A DNA stretch of 48,041 nucleotides, taken from positions 1-48,041 of the forward strand of contig NZ_NHOY01000126.1 of assembly GCF_002252755.1 (NCBI RefSeq), in the 5' to 3' direction. This DNA comes from Halorubrum sp. Hd13 (GTDB lineage Archaea; Halobacteriota; Halobacteria; Halobacteriales; Haloferacaceae). The position numbers were made by a program, and so were the translations under genes. Shown here piece by piece: positions 33,573 through 42,672 of this stretch; position 1 is the first letter of the stretch, and each line of letters opens with the position of its first letter. Under the pieces are notes generated by a model that saw only the letters and a program-made list of their open reading frames with translations, searched no databases and was not told the origin of the DNA.

Positions 33573-34586
33573 TCACCGCATCGCGTCGATCCCGAGCGCC
33601 GAGACGGAGATCCCGCCGATCAGCGTCGGGAGCCAGTAGACGGCGCCGCGGAACACGAGCACGGCGGCGGTGACGGTCGCCGCGGCGACGCCCGTGGTCG
33701 GGACGAGCAGCGCGACGAACGCCGCCTCGATCCCGCCCAGTCCGCCGGGCAGCGGCGTGGCGCCCGCGACGTACGCCAGCGGGACCGCGAACAGGGCGAC
33801 CTCCGGTGCGATGGGACTGCCGACGGCGGCGAACGCGACCGCGAGCGCGGTCGCCTGGAGCGTCCACCCCGCGAGGGAGAGCCCGACCGCGGCCGCGAGG
33901 CGCCGGGGTCTCGTGCCGACGCGCTCGATGTCCTCGAAGAAGTTGCGCAGGCGCGTCGCGAGCGCCGTCTCGACCGCGGCGGCGTCGAACCGCTGCAGCT
34001 GACCGAGGAGCCCGCCGACGGCGGCCGGGAGGCGGTCGACGAGCTCCCGACGGTAGCGCCAGCCGAGCGCGATCGCGGTCGCGATCGACGCGATCAGCGC
34101 GACGGCGACGGCGACGGCGACCTCCAGGCGCTCGCCGATGGCGGCGGTGGCGGCGTAGGCGCCGACCCCGAGGAAGACTAAGGAGATCGAGGGAACGACG
34201 TTGAGCACGTCGACGCTCGCGATGCCGACGAGCCCCGTCTCGTATCGCGAGCCGGACACCTTCGCGATGAGCGCCGCGGTGACCGGCTCGCCGCCCGCCT
34301 GTCCGAAGGGCGTGACGTTGTTCGCGAAGACGGCCCCCGCGTACACGAGGAACGACGTCGCGACCGGGAGGTCGACGTCGAGCGAGCCGAGCACCGTCCT
34401 GAGCATGAGGCTCCACGCGATCAGCCAGCAGAGCGCGAGCCCGAACGTCGCCGCGACCAGCCAGGGGTCGGACGCCAGCAGCGCGTCGACCACGCGGCCG
34501 GCGCCGACGACCGCGAACAGCACCGCGAGAATCGCGACCGCCGCGGTCCCGCCGATGACCAGTCCGCGCCGGCGGTTTCCGTCCAT
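33573..34586 (-). CDS. Flippase-like (UPF0104/LPG synthase TM-region) membrane protein
   Basis: This 337-residue protein has about eight membrane helices and the family segments NNVTPFGQAGGEPVTA and VAGATPLPGGLGGIEAAFVALL. The family includes the membrane part of lysylphosphatidylglycerol synthase and archaeal proteins tied to dolichol-linked glycan assembly (AglD C-terminal region). It lacks a fused glycosyltransferase or LPG synthase domain. The ATG at 34586 (MDGNRRRG) puts basic residues just before the first helix. It is divergent from the sulfatase-like gene and may flip or handle lipid-linked sugars (inference). Confidence 0.86.
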   Translation of the reverse strand: MDGNRRRGLVIGGTAAVAILAVLFAVVGAGRVVDALLASDPWLVAATFGLALCWLIAWSLMLRTVLGSLDVDLPVATSFLVYAGAVFANNVTPFGQAGGEPVTAALIAKVSGSRYETGLVGIASVDVLNVVPSISLVFLGVGAYAATAAIGERLEVAVAVAVALIASIATAIALGWRYRRELVDRLPAAVGGLLGQLQRFDAAAVETALATRLRNFFEDIERVGTRPRRLAAAVGLSLAGWTLQATALAVAFAAVGSPIAPEVALFAVPLAYVAGATPLPGGLGGIEAAFVALLVPTTGVAAATVTAAVLVFRGAVYWLPTLIGGISVSALGIDAMR

Positions 34587-34709
34587 ACGGTGCGGTGCGT
34601 CGGTGGCGAACTTGAAACGTCTGATCGCGACCGTCCGGCGATTCCGGGACGGCGGCCGACCGAGCACCAACAAGAATACAACCGTCGGTGGAGAAGCGTC
34701 GCGCAACCT

Positions 34710-35576
34710 ATGGAAGACCAGCGGTTCCTCGAGTCAGAGTGGGACTACTGTCTGGTCCTCGACGCGTGCCGCTACGACGTGTTCGAGGACGTGTACGACG
34801 AGTACCTCGACGGCGACCTCGAGAAGCGCTGGAGCGTCGGCTCGTCGACGCCGGAGTGGGCTTACCGGACGTTCACCGGCGACCACGACATCGCCTACTT
34901 CTCCGGCAATCCCTTCATCAACGACCTGGGAATCCCGCTGAACGAGCTGAAGTGGGGCGCGAGCTGCGACTACGAGTGGACCGCCTCCGAGCACATCAGC
35001 GACATCCACGACGTCTGGAAGACCGGGTGGGACGACGACCTCGGCACGGTCCCCCCTGAGGGGATCGCGGAGGCGTTCCGGAACAACGCCGAGGCGGTCG
35101 AGCGGGCCGACCGCACGGTGCTCCACTACATGCAGCCGCACGCCCCCTACCTTTCCCGCGGGAAGGGCCAGAAGCTCAAGCAGATACAAAAGGGTATCAG
35201 AGAGCAGGAAGCGGAGGAGGCGGCCGGCGACGACGACGACGGCGGCGGACTCCTCTCCTCGCTCAGCGACACGGTCCGGCCCAAGATCGAGAGCCGGCTC
35301 GACGACAGCGAGTTCGCGCAGAAGGCGGGGCTGTGGCTGGAGCTCGACCCGGCCGACCTCGTCACGGACGGCACGCGCGTCACCGCGCTCCGCCTCTACG
35401 AGGAGAACCTCCGGATCGCCCTCGAATCCGTCGCGGAGCTGGTCGAGGAGCTCGACGGGACCGTCGTCGTCACCGCCGACCACGGCGAGGCCTTCGGCGA
35501 GGAGGGCGTCTGGGAACACCACATCGAGACGCACATCCCACCGCTGATGGAGGTCCCGTGGCTGGAAGTGAACTGA
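34710..35576 (+). CDS. Alkaline phosphatase/sulfatase-superfamily hydrolase
   Basis: This 288-residue protein has the core motifs of the alkaline phosphatase superfamily: YCLVLDACRYDVFE at the N-terminus (metal Asp and nucleophile region), HYMQPHAPYLSRG, and VVVTADHGEAFGEEGVWEHH with metal-binding Asp/His. It is shorter than full sulfatases, and a charged linker (residues about 160-185: IREQEAEEAAGDDDDGGG) interrupts the fold. Cytosolic (no signal). Such proteins often lie in haloarchaeal surface polysaccharide clusters, where they may handle phosphate or sulfate groups. The ATG at 34710 is followed directly by family sequence. It precedes another GT4 gene. Confidence 0.85.
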   Translation: MEDQRFLESEWDYCLVLDACRYDVFEDVYDEYLDGDLEKRWSVGSSTPEWAYRTFTGDHDIAYFSGNPFINDLGIPLNELKWGASCDYEWTASEHISDIHDVWKTGWDDDLGTVPPEGIAEAFRNNAEAVERADRTVLHYMQPHAPYLSRGKGQKLKQIQKGIREQEAEEAAGDDDDGGGLLSSLSDTVRPKIESRLDDSEFAQKAGLWLELDPADLVTDGTRVTALRLYEENLRIALESVAELVEELDGTVVVTADHGEAFGEEGVWEHHIETHIPPLMEVPWLEVN

Positions 35577-35679
35577 ACGCTACGGAGCCGACGCCGGCGT
35601 CGCCCCTCGCGGTCGCGTCCGCGACCGTCGCCGACTCGACCGCCGCGGACTCGACCCCCGTCCCGTCCTCGATTCCCCG

Positions 35680-36675
35680 ATGAAGGTCAGCCACTACTTC
35701 GAGTTCGAAGACCACGTCACGGGCGGGATCCGCGAGTCGGTCGTCCACCAGCGGAAGATGCTCGACCGGGTCGGCATCGAGTACACCACGGCCCCGACCC
35801 TCGACGCCGACGTGCTCCACTGCAACCTGATGGGACCGCGCTCGGCGTGGTACGCGAAGCGCGCGAGCGACCGCGGCGTTCCGGTCGTGGCGCACACTCA
35901 CGTCACCGCGGAGGACTTCGGCGACAGCTTCCGGTTCACGAACGCGCTCGCGAAGCCGCTCCGGCCCTACCTGCGCCGGGCGTACGGGCTCGCCGACGCG
36001 CTCGTCTGCCCCTCGGAGTACAACCGCGGCGTGATCGAGGGGTACGCGGACGCCCCGACGACCGTTATCTCGAACGGCGTCGACCGCGAGAAGCTGGCGG
36101 GCTTCGAGTCGCTCGAAGCGGAGTACCGCGAGCGGTACGACCTAGAGCCGCCGACCGTCTTCCTCGTCGGCCACGTGATCAAGCGGAAGGGGTTAGAGAC
36201 GTTCGTCGATGTCGCCCGCGCGCTCCCCGACGTCGACTTCGCGTGGTTCGGGCCGCTCGACCTGTCGCTGAAGGGCCGCGAGACGACCCGGCTCATCGAG
36301 GAGTCGCCCGACAACTGCAGGTTCACGGGGTTCGTCGACGACGTCCGGGGCGCGTTCGCCGCGGGCGACGTGTTCCTGTTCCCGACCCACGAGGAGAACG
36401 AGGGGATCGCGCTGCTGGAGGCGATGACCGCCGGCAAGGCCGTCGTCGTCCGTGACATCGAGACGTTCTCGTGGCTCGACGACGGCGAGGACTGCCTCAA
36501 GGTGGACCCCGTCGACGCCGACTCCGAGACCGAGGCGTTCGCGGACGCGATACGTCGGCTCTCGGACCCCGCGCTCCGCGAGCGACTCGGGGCGAGCGCG
36601 GCCGCCCGCAGCGAGGCGTTCTCGCTCGACGCCATCGCGGAGCGGTACCGGTCGCTCTACGACGGGCTGATCTGA
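35680..36675 (+). CDS. Glycosyltransferase family 4
   Basis: This 331-residue GT-B transferase begins MKVSHYFEFEDHVTGGIRES, and shows DADVLHCNLMGPRSAW, VCPSEYNRGVIEGY, FLVGHVIKRKGLETFVDVA, FAWFGPLDLSLKG and the donor-site segment FLFPTHEENEGIALLEAMTAGKA with its conserved Glu pair. It differs clearly from the GT4 at 30222. It follows the sulfatase-like gene by 103 bases and probably builds a surface glycan; sugar donor unknown. Confidence 0.9.
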   Translation: MKVSHYFEFEDHVTGGIRESVVHQRKMLDRVGIEYTTAPTLDADVLHCNLMGPRSAWYAKRASDRGVPVVAHTHVTAEDFGDSFRFTNALAKPLRPYLRRAYGLADALVCPSEYNRGVIEGYADAPTTVISNGVDREKLAGFESLEAEYRERYDLEPPTVFLVGHVIKRKGLETFVDVARALPDVDFAWFGPLDLSLKGRETTRLIEESPDNCRFTGFVDDVRGAFAAGDVFLFPTHEENEGIALLEAMTAGKAVVVRDIETFSWLDDGEDCLKVDPVDADSETEAFADAIRRLSDPALRERLGASAAARSEAFSLDAIAERYRSLYDGLI

Positions 36676-36723
36676 GGGCCGATCGCCCGCCCTCGGGGGT
36701 TTCGGTCACTCGCCGGCAGTGTT

Positions 36724-36746
36724 GTCCAAACCGCAGTTGGTTTGAC
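36724..36746. promoter_or_regulatory. Inverted repeat upstream of proC (possible operator)
   Basis: CAAACC (36727-36732) and GGTTTG (36739-36744) form a perfect inverted repeat with a six-base spacer, extendable to GTC(C)AAACC/GGTTTGAC with one bulge. It lies 26-48 bases before the ATG at 36772, overlapping the expected promoter. Confidence 0.35.
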
Positions 36747-36771
36747 CCTGAGCGTTCTCCGTGCAGGTAAC

Positions 36772-37548
36772 ATGACACGCGTGAGCGTCATCGGCTGCGG
36801 GAACATGGGGGGTGCCCTGTTGCGCGGCCTCGCGAGAACCGACTCGTATCACCTGACGGCGATCGACCTCGACCCGGACGCGCTCGCGGCCGTCGCGGAC
36901 GCCGCGGACGAGACGACCGACGACGTGGCGGCGGCGAAAGAGGCCGACGTCGTGGTCCTCGCCGTGAAACCGGACGTCGCCGAGCACGTCCTCGCGGACC
37001 TCGACTTGGGCGCCGACCAGCAGCTCGTGACGCTGGCCGCGGGGCTCCCCCGCGAGTTCGTCGCGGAGCGGACCGCGGCGAGCGTGGTCCGGATCATGCC
37101 CAACCTCGCGGCGGAGACCGGCGACATGGCCGCGGCGGCGACGAACGAGGGCCTCACCGACGAGGTCCGCGCGATGCTCGACGACGCCGGGGAGTTCGTC
37201 GAGGTCGACGAGTCGCTGATGGACGTCTCGACCGCGGTCAACGGGAGCGGTCCCGCCTTCGCTTTCTACCTCATCGACGCGGTGAAGCGGGCCGGGATCG
37301 ACGGCGGCCTCGAGCCCGAGCAGGCGGAGACGCTCGCCGCGCAGACGTTCAAGGGCGCCGCCGAGACCGTCCTCCGGGACGACCGGAGCGTCGACGAGCT
37401 GATCGACGCCGTCTGCTCGCCGAACGGGACGACGATCGAGGGGATGGAGGTCCTCTGGGACAGCGACGCCAACGAGGCGGTGGTCGACGCCGTCGCGGCG
37501 GCCGAGGAGCGCTCGCGGGAACTGGCCGAGGCGTTCGATGACGAGTGA
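36772..37548 (+). CDS. proC: Pyrroline-5-carboxylate reductase
   Basis: This 258-residue protein reduces pyrroline-5-carboxylate to proline with NAD(P)H. Seen here: [17 protein letters not shown] (nucleotide binding), [31 protein letters not shown] and [16 protein letters not shown] with the C-terminal signature [15 protein letters not shown]. The ATG at 36772 (MTRVSVIG) begins the fold; an open extension to 36742 adds ten unlikely residues. It overlaps proB by 11 bases. Confidence 0.95.
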   Translation: MTRVSVIGCGNMGGALLRGLARTDSYHLTAIDLDPDALAAVADAADETTDDVAAAKEADVVVLAVKPDVAEHVLADLDLGADQQLVTLAAGLPREFVAERTAASVVRIMPNLAAETGDMAAAATNEGLTDEVRAMLDDAGEFVEVDESLMDVSTAVNGSGPAFAFYLIDAVKRAGIDGGLEPEQAETLAAQTFKGAAETVLRDDRSVDELIDAVCSPNGTTIEGMEVLWDSDANEAVVDAVAAAEERSRELAEAFDDE

Positions 37549-38428
37549 CGGCGTCGCGGTCGGGGCGGTGGACCCGGACGCCGTCGACCGCGCGCGGACC
37601 GCGGCCGCCGAGGCCGACCGCGTGGTCGTGAAGGCGGGGACCAACTCCCTCACCGACGATGACTCGCGGCTCGACCGCGTGAAGCTCGACAAGCTCGTCG
37701 CCGACGTGATGGATCTCCGCCGGCGCGGAAAGGAGGTCGTCCTCGTCTCCTCGGGCGCCGTCGGCGCCGGCATCGGTCGGCTCGGTAACGGCGGCGGGAC
37801 CGCCGCGGTCGACGTCGACATCGACCGGGGAAGCGACGTGATCGACGAGCGCCAGGCGCTGTCGACGGTCGGTCAGAGCCTCCTGATGCGCCACTACACG
37901 CAGAGCTTCGACCGCTACGACCAGCCGGTCGCGCAGATCCTCGTGACCGGGGCCGACCTCGACGCGCCCGAGCGGTTCGACAACTTCACCAACACCGTCG
38001 AGACCCTGCTCGAGTGGGGCGTCGTCCCCGTCATCAACGAGAACGACGCGGTCGCGACCGACGAGCTGCGGATCGGTGACAACGACATGCTGTCGGCGTC
38101 GGCCGCGATCGCGCTCGACGTCGACCTGCTGGTCACGCTCACCGACGTCGAGGGGGTGTACACCGGGAACCCGAAGCGCGATCCGGACGCGACCGTCATC
38201 GAGGCGGTCGGAGCGAACTACGACGCGGTCCGGGAGCTGGTCGGCGACAGCACGGCCACCGACTTCGGCGGGATACAGACGAAAGTCGAGGGCGCCCGCG
38301 ACGTGGCGGAGAGCGGCACCCCCGGAGTGATCGCCGGCTCGGCGACCCGGGACGTCTTAGAGCGGATCGCAGCCGGTAAACCGACGGGCACGCTATTCGT
38401 CCCGACAGCGGGTGAGACGAATGAGTGA
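37538..38428 (+). CDS. proB: Glutamate 5-kinase (without PUA domain)
   Basis: This 296-residue amino acid kinase phosphorylates glutamate, first step of proline synthesis. Seen here: [66 protein letters not shown] and [14 protein letters not shown]. It lacks the C-terminal PUA domain of bacterial enzymes, hence its short length. The start ATG lies within the proC end, and its stop overlaps the proA start by eight bases, so all three are translationally coupled. Confidence 0.95.
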   Translation: MTSDGVAVGAVDPDAVDRARTAAAEADRVVVKAGTNSLTDDDSRLDRVKLDKLVADVMDLRRRGKEVVLVSSGAVGAGIGRLGNGGGTAAVDVDIDRGSDVIDERQALSTVGQSLLMRHYTQSFDRYDQPVAQILVTGADLDAPERFDNFTNTVETLLEWGVVPVINENDAVATDELRIGDNDMLSASAAIALDVDLLVTLTDVEGVYTGNPKRDPDATVIEAVGANYDAVRELVGDSTATDFGGIQTKVEGARDVAESGTPGVIAGSATRDVLERIAAGKPTGTLFVPTAGETNE

Positions 38429-39755
38429 GACAACGGAAATCGAGCGCGACACGGACGAGTTGGTCGAGCGGAGCCAGCGGGCCGCCCTGCGGCTCGCCAA
38501 CGCCGACGAGGCGACCCGGGACGACGCGCTCCGGGCGATCGCCGACGCGCTCCGCGCGAACGAGGCCGAGATCCTCGACGCGAACGCGCGGGACGTCGAG
38601 GCGGCCGAGGCGATGTTGGAGCGCGGCGAGTACACGCAGGCGCTCGTCGACCGCCTGAAGCTCGACGCCGCGAAGCTCGACGACATCGCCGGGATGGTCG
38701 AGTCCGTCGCCGAGCAGACCGACCCCCTCGGTCGGACGCTCGCGGCCCGCGAGCTCGACGAGGGGCTGGAGCTGTACAGGGTGTCCGTGCCGATCGGCGT
38801 GGTCGCGACCGTCTTCGAGTCGCGGCCGGACGCGCTCGTCCAGATCGCGGCCCTCGCGCTGAAGTCCGGCAACGCCGTCATCCTCAAGGGCGGCAGCGAG
38901 GCGAGCGAGTCGAACCGCGTCCTCCACCGGGTGATCCGCGAGGCGACCGCCGACCTCCCCGACGGGTGGGCGGGGCTCGTCGAGGCCCACGAGGAGGTCG
39001 ACCGCCTCCTCGAACGCGACGACGCGGTCGACTTGGTGATGCCGCGGGGGTCCTCGGAGTTCGTCTCGTACATCCAAGACAACACCCAGATCCCCGTGCT
39101 CGGCCACACGGAGGGCGTCTGTCACGTCTACGTCGACGACGACGCCGACCTGGAGATGGCCGCCGACGTCGCGTTCGACGCGAAGGTCCAGTACCCGGCG
39201 GTGTGTAACGCGGTCGAGACGCTGCTCGTGAACGAGGCGGTCGCGCCCGACCTACTCCCGGAACTGGTCGACCGCTACGAGGCCGCGAACGTCGAGCTCC
39301 GCGGTGACGCCGCCACCCGCGAGATCGTCGACGTCGGCGCGGCGACCGACGACGACTGGGACGCGGAGTACGGCGACCTCGAACTCTCGATCAAGCTCGT
39401 CGGCGACGTGTTCGGGGCGGTCGACCACGTCAACGCGCACGGCTCGAAACACACGGAGTCCATCGTCACCGAGGACCGGTCGGCAGCCGACGCGTTCATG
39501 ACCGGCATCGACGCCGCGAGCGTCTTCCACAACGCCTCGACGCGCTTCGCCGACGGCTACCGCTACGGGCTCGGCGCCGAGGTCGGCATCTCGACCGGCA
39601 AGGTCCACGCGCGCGGCCCGGTCGGGCTGGAGGGGCTCACCACCTACAAGTACTACCTGGAGGGCGACGGGCACCTCGTCGCGAGCTACAGCGGCGAAGA
39701 CGCGCTCCCGTTCTCGCACCGCGAGCTCGACGCCGAGTGGGAGTTCGGCGGCTGA
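38421..39755 (+). CDS. proA: Glutamate-5-semialdehyde dehydrogenase (gamma-glutamyl phosphate reductase)
   Basis: This 444-residue aldehyde dehydrogenase superfamily enzyme reduces gamma-glutamyl phosphate. Seen here: [53 protein letters not shown], the catalytic Cys in [16 protein letters not shown], and [15 protein letters not shown] at the C-terminus. The ATG at 38421 overlaps the proB stop (ATGAGTGA). It is last in proC-proB-proA, with a T5 run 21-25 bases after its stop. Confidence 0.96.
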   Translation: MSETTEIERDTDELVERSQRAALRLANADEATRDDALRAIADALRANEAEILDANARDVEAAEAMLERGEYTQALVDRLKLDAAKLDDIAGMVESVAEQTDPLGRTLAARELDEGLELYRVSVPIGVVATVFESRPDALVQIAALALKSGNAVILKGGSEASESNRVLHRVIREATADLPDGWAGLVEAHEEVDRLLERDDAVDLVMPRGSSEFVSYIQDNTQIPVLGHTEGVCHVYVDDDADLEMAADVAFDAKVQYPAVCNAVETLLVNEAVAPDLLPELVDRYEAANVELRGDAATREIVDVGAATDDDWDAEYGDLELSIKLVGDVFGAVDHVNAHGSKHTESIVTEDRSAADAFMTGIDAASVFHNASTRFADGYRYGLGAEVGISTGKVHARGPVGLEGLTTYKYYLEGDGHLVASYSGEDALPFSHRELDAEWEFGG

Positions 39756-39770
39756 GAGACGCGCTCACAC

Positions 39771-39782
39771 CACCGTTTTTCG
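39771..39782 (+). terminator. T-run terminator after proA
   Basis: CACCGTTTTTCG, with five T at 39776-39780, lies just after the proA stop in G+C-rich DNA, fitting archaeal U-tract termination of the pro operon. Confidence 0.35.
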
Positions 39783-39955
39783 TCGATTCTCGTTCCGTGC
39801 GTTCGCGTCCCAGTCCGCTTCGGATTCGGGCACTATTTTATATAGCGATATGCGGTTTATGGGACTGGTCTCGGACACGTTTCTGACCCCGTGTGCGAGT
39901 CGGAATTTTGGCGCACTCCGGAATCATTACCCCGCGCGCCCGCACAGCGTGGGAC

Positions 39956-40789
39956 ATGGCCGACTCCGACTGGGGCGACTGGCTGCCGCGCGCGGTCGCG
40001 GACGCCGACCCCGACACGGTTGCGCTGTGGTACTTGGGCTGTAACGGCTTCGCGATCAAGGGCAGCGAGGGCACCGTCCTCTGGATCGACCCCTACGTCG
40101 GGACGGGCGACCCGCCGCGCACGGTCCGGATGATCCCGGTGCCCTTCGACCCCGCCGACGTCGACGTGGCGGACGCGGTGCTCGCGACCCACGAACACAC
40201 CGACCACGTCCACGGCCCCTCGCAGGCGCCGATCCTCGCGAACACGGACGCGGACTTCGTCGCCCCCGGCGACTCGCTCGCGGTCGCGCGAGAGGACCAA
40301 GAGTGGACCGCACACTGGGACGTCGACGGGGAGGCGTTCCTGGAAGTGACCGAGGGCGACGAACTGCGGATCGGCGAGTTCACGGTCCACGTCGTGGCAA
40401 CGCACGACTCGGACGCCACGCACCCCGTCGGCTACGTGATCGAGCACGACGCCGGCACCGTCTTCCACGCCGGGGACAGCAAGCCCTCGGCGTCGTTTCC
40501 TGCCCTCGCCGACGAGTTCGACATCGACCTCGGGATCCTCGCGTTCGGTTCCGTCGGTAACATCGCCGACAAGGAGACCGGCGAGCCCGTCCGTACGAAG
40601 TGGTACAGCGACGAGAACGAGATCGCGAAGGCAGCGAGCGACCTCGAACTGGACCGGCTCGTCCCGACGCACTGGGACATGTGGAAGGGGCTGACCGCGG
40701 ACCCGACCGCGCTCCACGACCACGTGCGGAGCTTCGAACACCCGAACCGGCTGGAGATAGTCGAGATCGGCGACCGGATCGGCCTGTAG
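39956..40789 (+). CDS. Metallo-beta-lactamase-fold hydrolase (UlaG-like)
   Basis: This 277-residue protein has the MBL metal motif THEHTDHVHG (HxHxDH), with other ligands in VVATHDSDATHPVGY, FHAGDSKPSAS and a C-terminal PTHWDMWKG. The N-terminal WYLGCNGFAIKGSEGTVLWID is typical of UlaG-type proteins (L-ascorbate-6-phosphate lactonase relatives), a family that in archaea is mostly uncharacterised. The ATG at 39956 (MADSDWGDW) is preferred over an upstream frame to 39893. A TTTTATATAG box about 120 bases upstream seems too far, so a closer promoter is unseen. Confidence 0.87.
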   Translation: MADSDWGDWLPRAVADADPDTVALWYLGCNGFAIKGSEGTVLWIDPYVGTGDPPRTVRMIPVPFDPADVDVADAVLATHEHTDHVHGPSQAPILANTDADFVAPGDSLAVAREDQEWTAHWDVDGEAFLEVTEGDELRIGEFTVHVVATHDSDATHPVGYVIEHDAGTVFHAGDSKPSASFPALADEFDIDLGILAFGSVGNIADKETGEPVRTKWYSDENEIAKAASDLELDRLVPTHWDMWKGLTADPTALHDHVRSFEHPNRLEIVEIGDRIGL

Positions 40790-40890
40790 GCGGACCGGCC
40801 GAGACGGGCGAAACGCCTCCCCCACCCGGGGTTATCAACCCCGAAACCCGGCCCGTGGAATTTAAGCCCCTGCTCCGGGAGGGACTGATT

Positions 40891-42546
40891 ATGAGCGAAC
40901 GGACGGCAGAAGCGACGACGACCGTCGACGAGGACGGTATTCGCGTCGAGAAATCCTTCACCGACGACGCGTTCCCCGTACCCGCGGTGATGTACGAGCT
41001 CTCTTCGACCCGCGAAGAGCCCGTGCGCGTGCGCATCGTCGACCGGATCCCGGAGTCGTTCCCGATGGACCGCATCGGGTTTCACCCGGAGTACGAAAGC
41101 GAGAACTGGACGGCGTACAAGGACCACCGCGTCGAGTTCGAGCGCGTGCTCGACCCGGGAGACGAGATCGAGACCGTGTTCGGCATCCGCGACGACGATC
41201 CGGACCTCGACGGCTTCCTCGGCACGCCGGTGATCGAACACGTCCCGGTCGGCGAGGAGATCGAGGACGTCCTCGGCACCGGCGACACCGACGCCGTCAG
41301 GGAAGTCCTCTCGGGCGACCGCGCGACCCTGCCCGGCATGGAGGGGTCGGTCGCGGAGGGGGAGGGCGCGGGAGCGGCCGATTCCGACGCGGAGGCGGAC
41401 GCGGAAGCGGAGACCGTCACCGAGGCGGATCCGGAAGCGGAGACCGCCGCCGAGGCGGACGCCCCGGAACCCCGGACCGTCACCGCGGGCGGCAGCGCGG
41501 CGGTGACGATGCACGACGAGACGGGCGACGACGGAGTCGACGACACGGAGCAGGCGGCGGAGTCGAGAGCGGATGACACGACCGAGGCGAGCGACGCTGA
41601 CGAGGCGGCCGAAGCGGCCGCAGCGACAGACTCGACAGACGCCGACGACGCGACCGAAGAGTCTCCGGAATCGGACGAGTCCGCCCCCGATCCGTCGCCC
41701 GAGAGCGGTCTCGCGGCCGCGCTGGCGGCCGAGATCCGCGCCGGCGACGTCGCTGACGAGGACCTCGAGACCATCGGCGAGGAGCTCGACGTCGGCGTCC
41801 CGCGGAGCGTCGACGTCCGCATCTCGCGGCTCCAGTCGAGCGTCGCCGACATCGAGGCGTACGCGGACGCGCTCGCGGAGTTCATCGACGGCGAGGGGAC
41901 GGCCCGTGAGATCCTCGACGAGCTCGACCGAAAGGTGGAGACCGTCGAGTCGGAGATGGCGGCGCTCGACGACAGGGTCGACGCGGCCGACGCGGACCGC
42001 GATGACCTGCGCGAGACGGTCGGTCGGGTGGACGACTCCGTCGAGACCGTCTCGACGGAGGTCGACGGCGTGACCGAGCGCGTGGACGGCGTTTCCGAAC
42101 GCGTCGACGGCGTGACCGAACGCGTCGACGGGGTCGAATCGACCGTCGAGGACGTCGAAGCCAGCGTCGGCGACGTGGAGGCGACGGTCGAGGAGGTCAC
42201 CGACGACGTCTCGCGGATCGACGCGGAGACGGACGCGCTCGACGAGGCGCTCGACGACGTCGGCGACGACGTGGAGACGCTGTACGAAGAGGTCGACGAC
42301 GCCGCCGCCGCGGCAGAGGCGACGGCGGACCGCGTCGAAGACGTGGAGTCCCGGCTGGGCCGCTTCGACGAGGAGTTCGACGACCTGTGGGACGACCTCG
42401 CGGAGGTCGACACCCGGCTGACGGAGATCGAAGACCGGCTCGGCGAGGACATCGACGACGTCGAGACGGAGCTCGAATCCATCAACGACCACCTGGAGGA
42501 GCTCGAGGCGTTCCGCAAGCGGCTCAACGAGGCGTTCGGACCGTAA
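40891..42546 (+). CDS. Acidic coiled-coil protein with haloarchaeal N-terminal domain
   Basis: This 551-residue protein has three parts. Residues 1-145 are a folded domain (IRVEKSFTDDAFPVPAVMYE, FHPEYESENWTAYKDHRVEF, VLDPGDEIETVFGIRDDDPD). Residues about 145-275 are Ala/Glu/Asp low complexity. Residues about 280-551 are a long heptad coiled coil, with three near-exact seven-residue repeats DGVTERV/DGVSERV (DNA units at 42064, 42085 and 42106). TTTAAG at 40861-40866 is a good leaderless promoter for the ATG at 40891. No enzyme motif and no membrane segment. It may be a scaffolding or chromosome/cytoskeleton-associated protein; the function is unknown. Confidence 0.8.
   Translation: MSERTAEATTTVDEDGIRVEKSFTDDAFPVPAVMYELSSTREEPVRVRIVDRIPESFPMDRIGFHPEYESENWTAYKDHRVEFERVLDPGDEIETVFGIRDDDPDLDGFLGTPVIEHVPVGEEIEDVLGTGDTDAVREVLSGDRATLPGMEGSVAEGEGAGAADSDAEADAEAETVTEADPEAETAAEADAPEPRTVTAGGSAAVTMHDETGDDGVDDTEQAAESRADDTTEASDADEAAEAAAATDSTDADDATEESPESDESAPDPSPESGLAAALAAEIRAGDVADEDLETIGEELDVGVPRSVDVRISRLQSSVADIEAYADALAEFIDGEGTAREILDELDRKVETVESEMAALDDRVDAADADRDDLRETVGRVDDSVETVSTEVDGVTERVDGVSERVDGVTERVDGVESTVEDVEASVGDVEATVEEVTDDVSRIDAETDALDEALDDVGDDVETLYEEVDDAAAAAEATADRVEDVESRLGRFDEEFDDLWDDLAEVDTRLTEIEDRLGEDIDDVETELESINDHLEELEAFRKRLNEAFGP
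42064..42126 (+). repeat. 21-bp tandem repeat encoding heptads
   Basis: Three 21-bp units (42064-42084, 42085-42105, 42106-42126), each starting GACGGCGT, encode DGVTERV, DGVSERV and DGVTERV within the coiled coil; a fourth partial unit follows at 42127. Length changes by whole units would keep the heptad register. Confidence 0.85.
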
Positions 42547-42672
42547 CGGCGCCCTCTCGACCGAATTCGCTCTGTTCGTTCGTTCCGATCCCGACCGCTG
42601 TTCCCGTCGGATCGCCGTTCTCCCCCGACCGAAAGCGCAACCCGTTTTAGCCGCGGTGACGCAACTCGGGTA

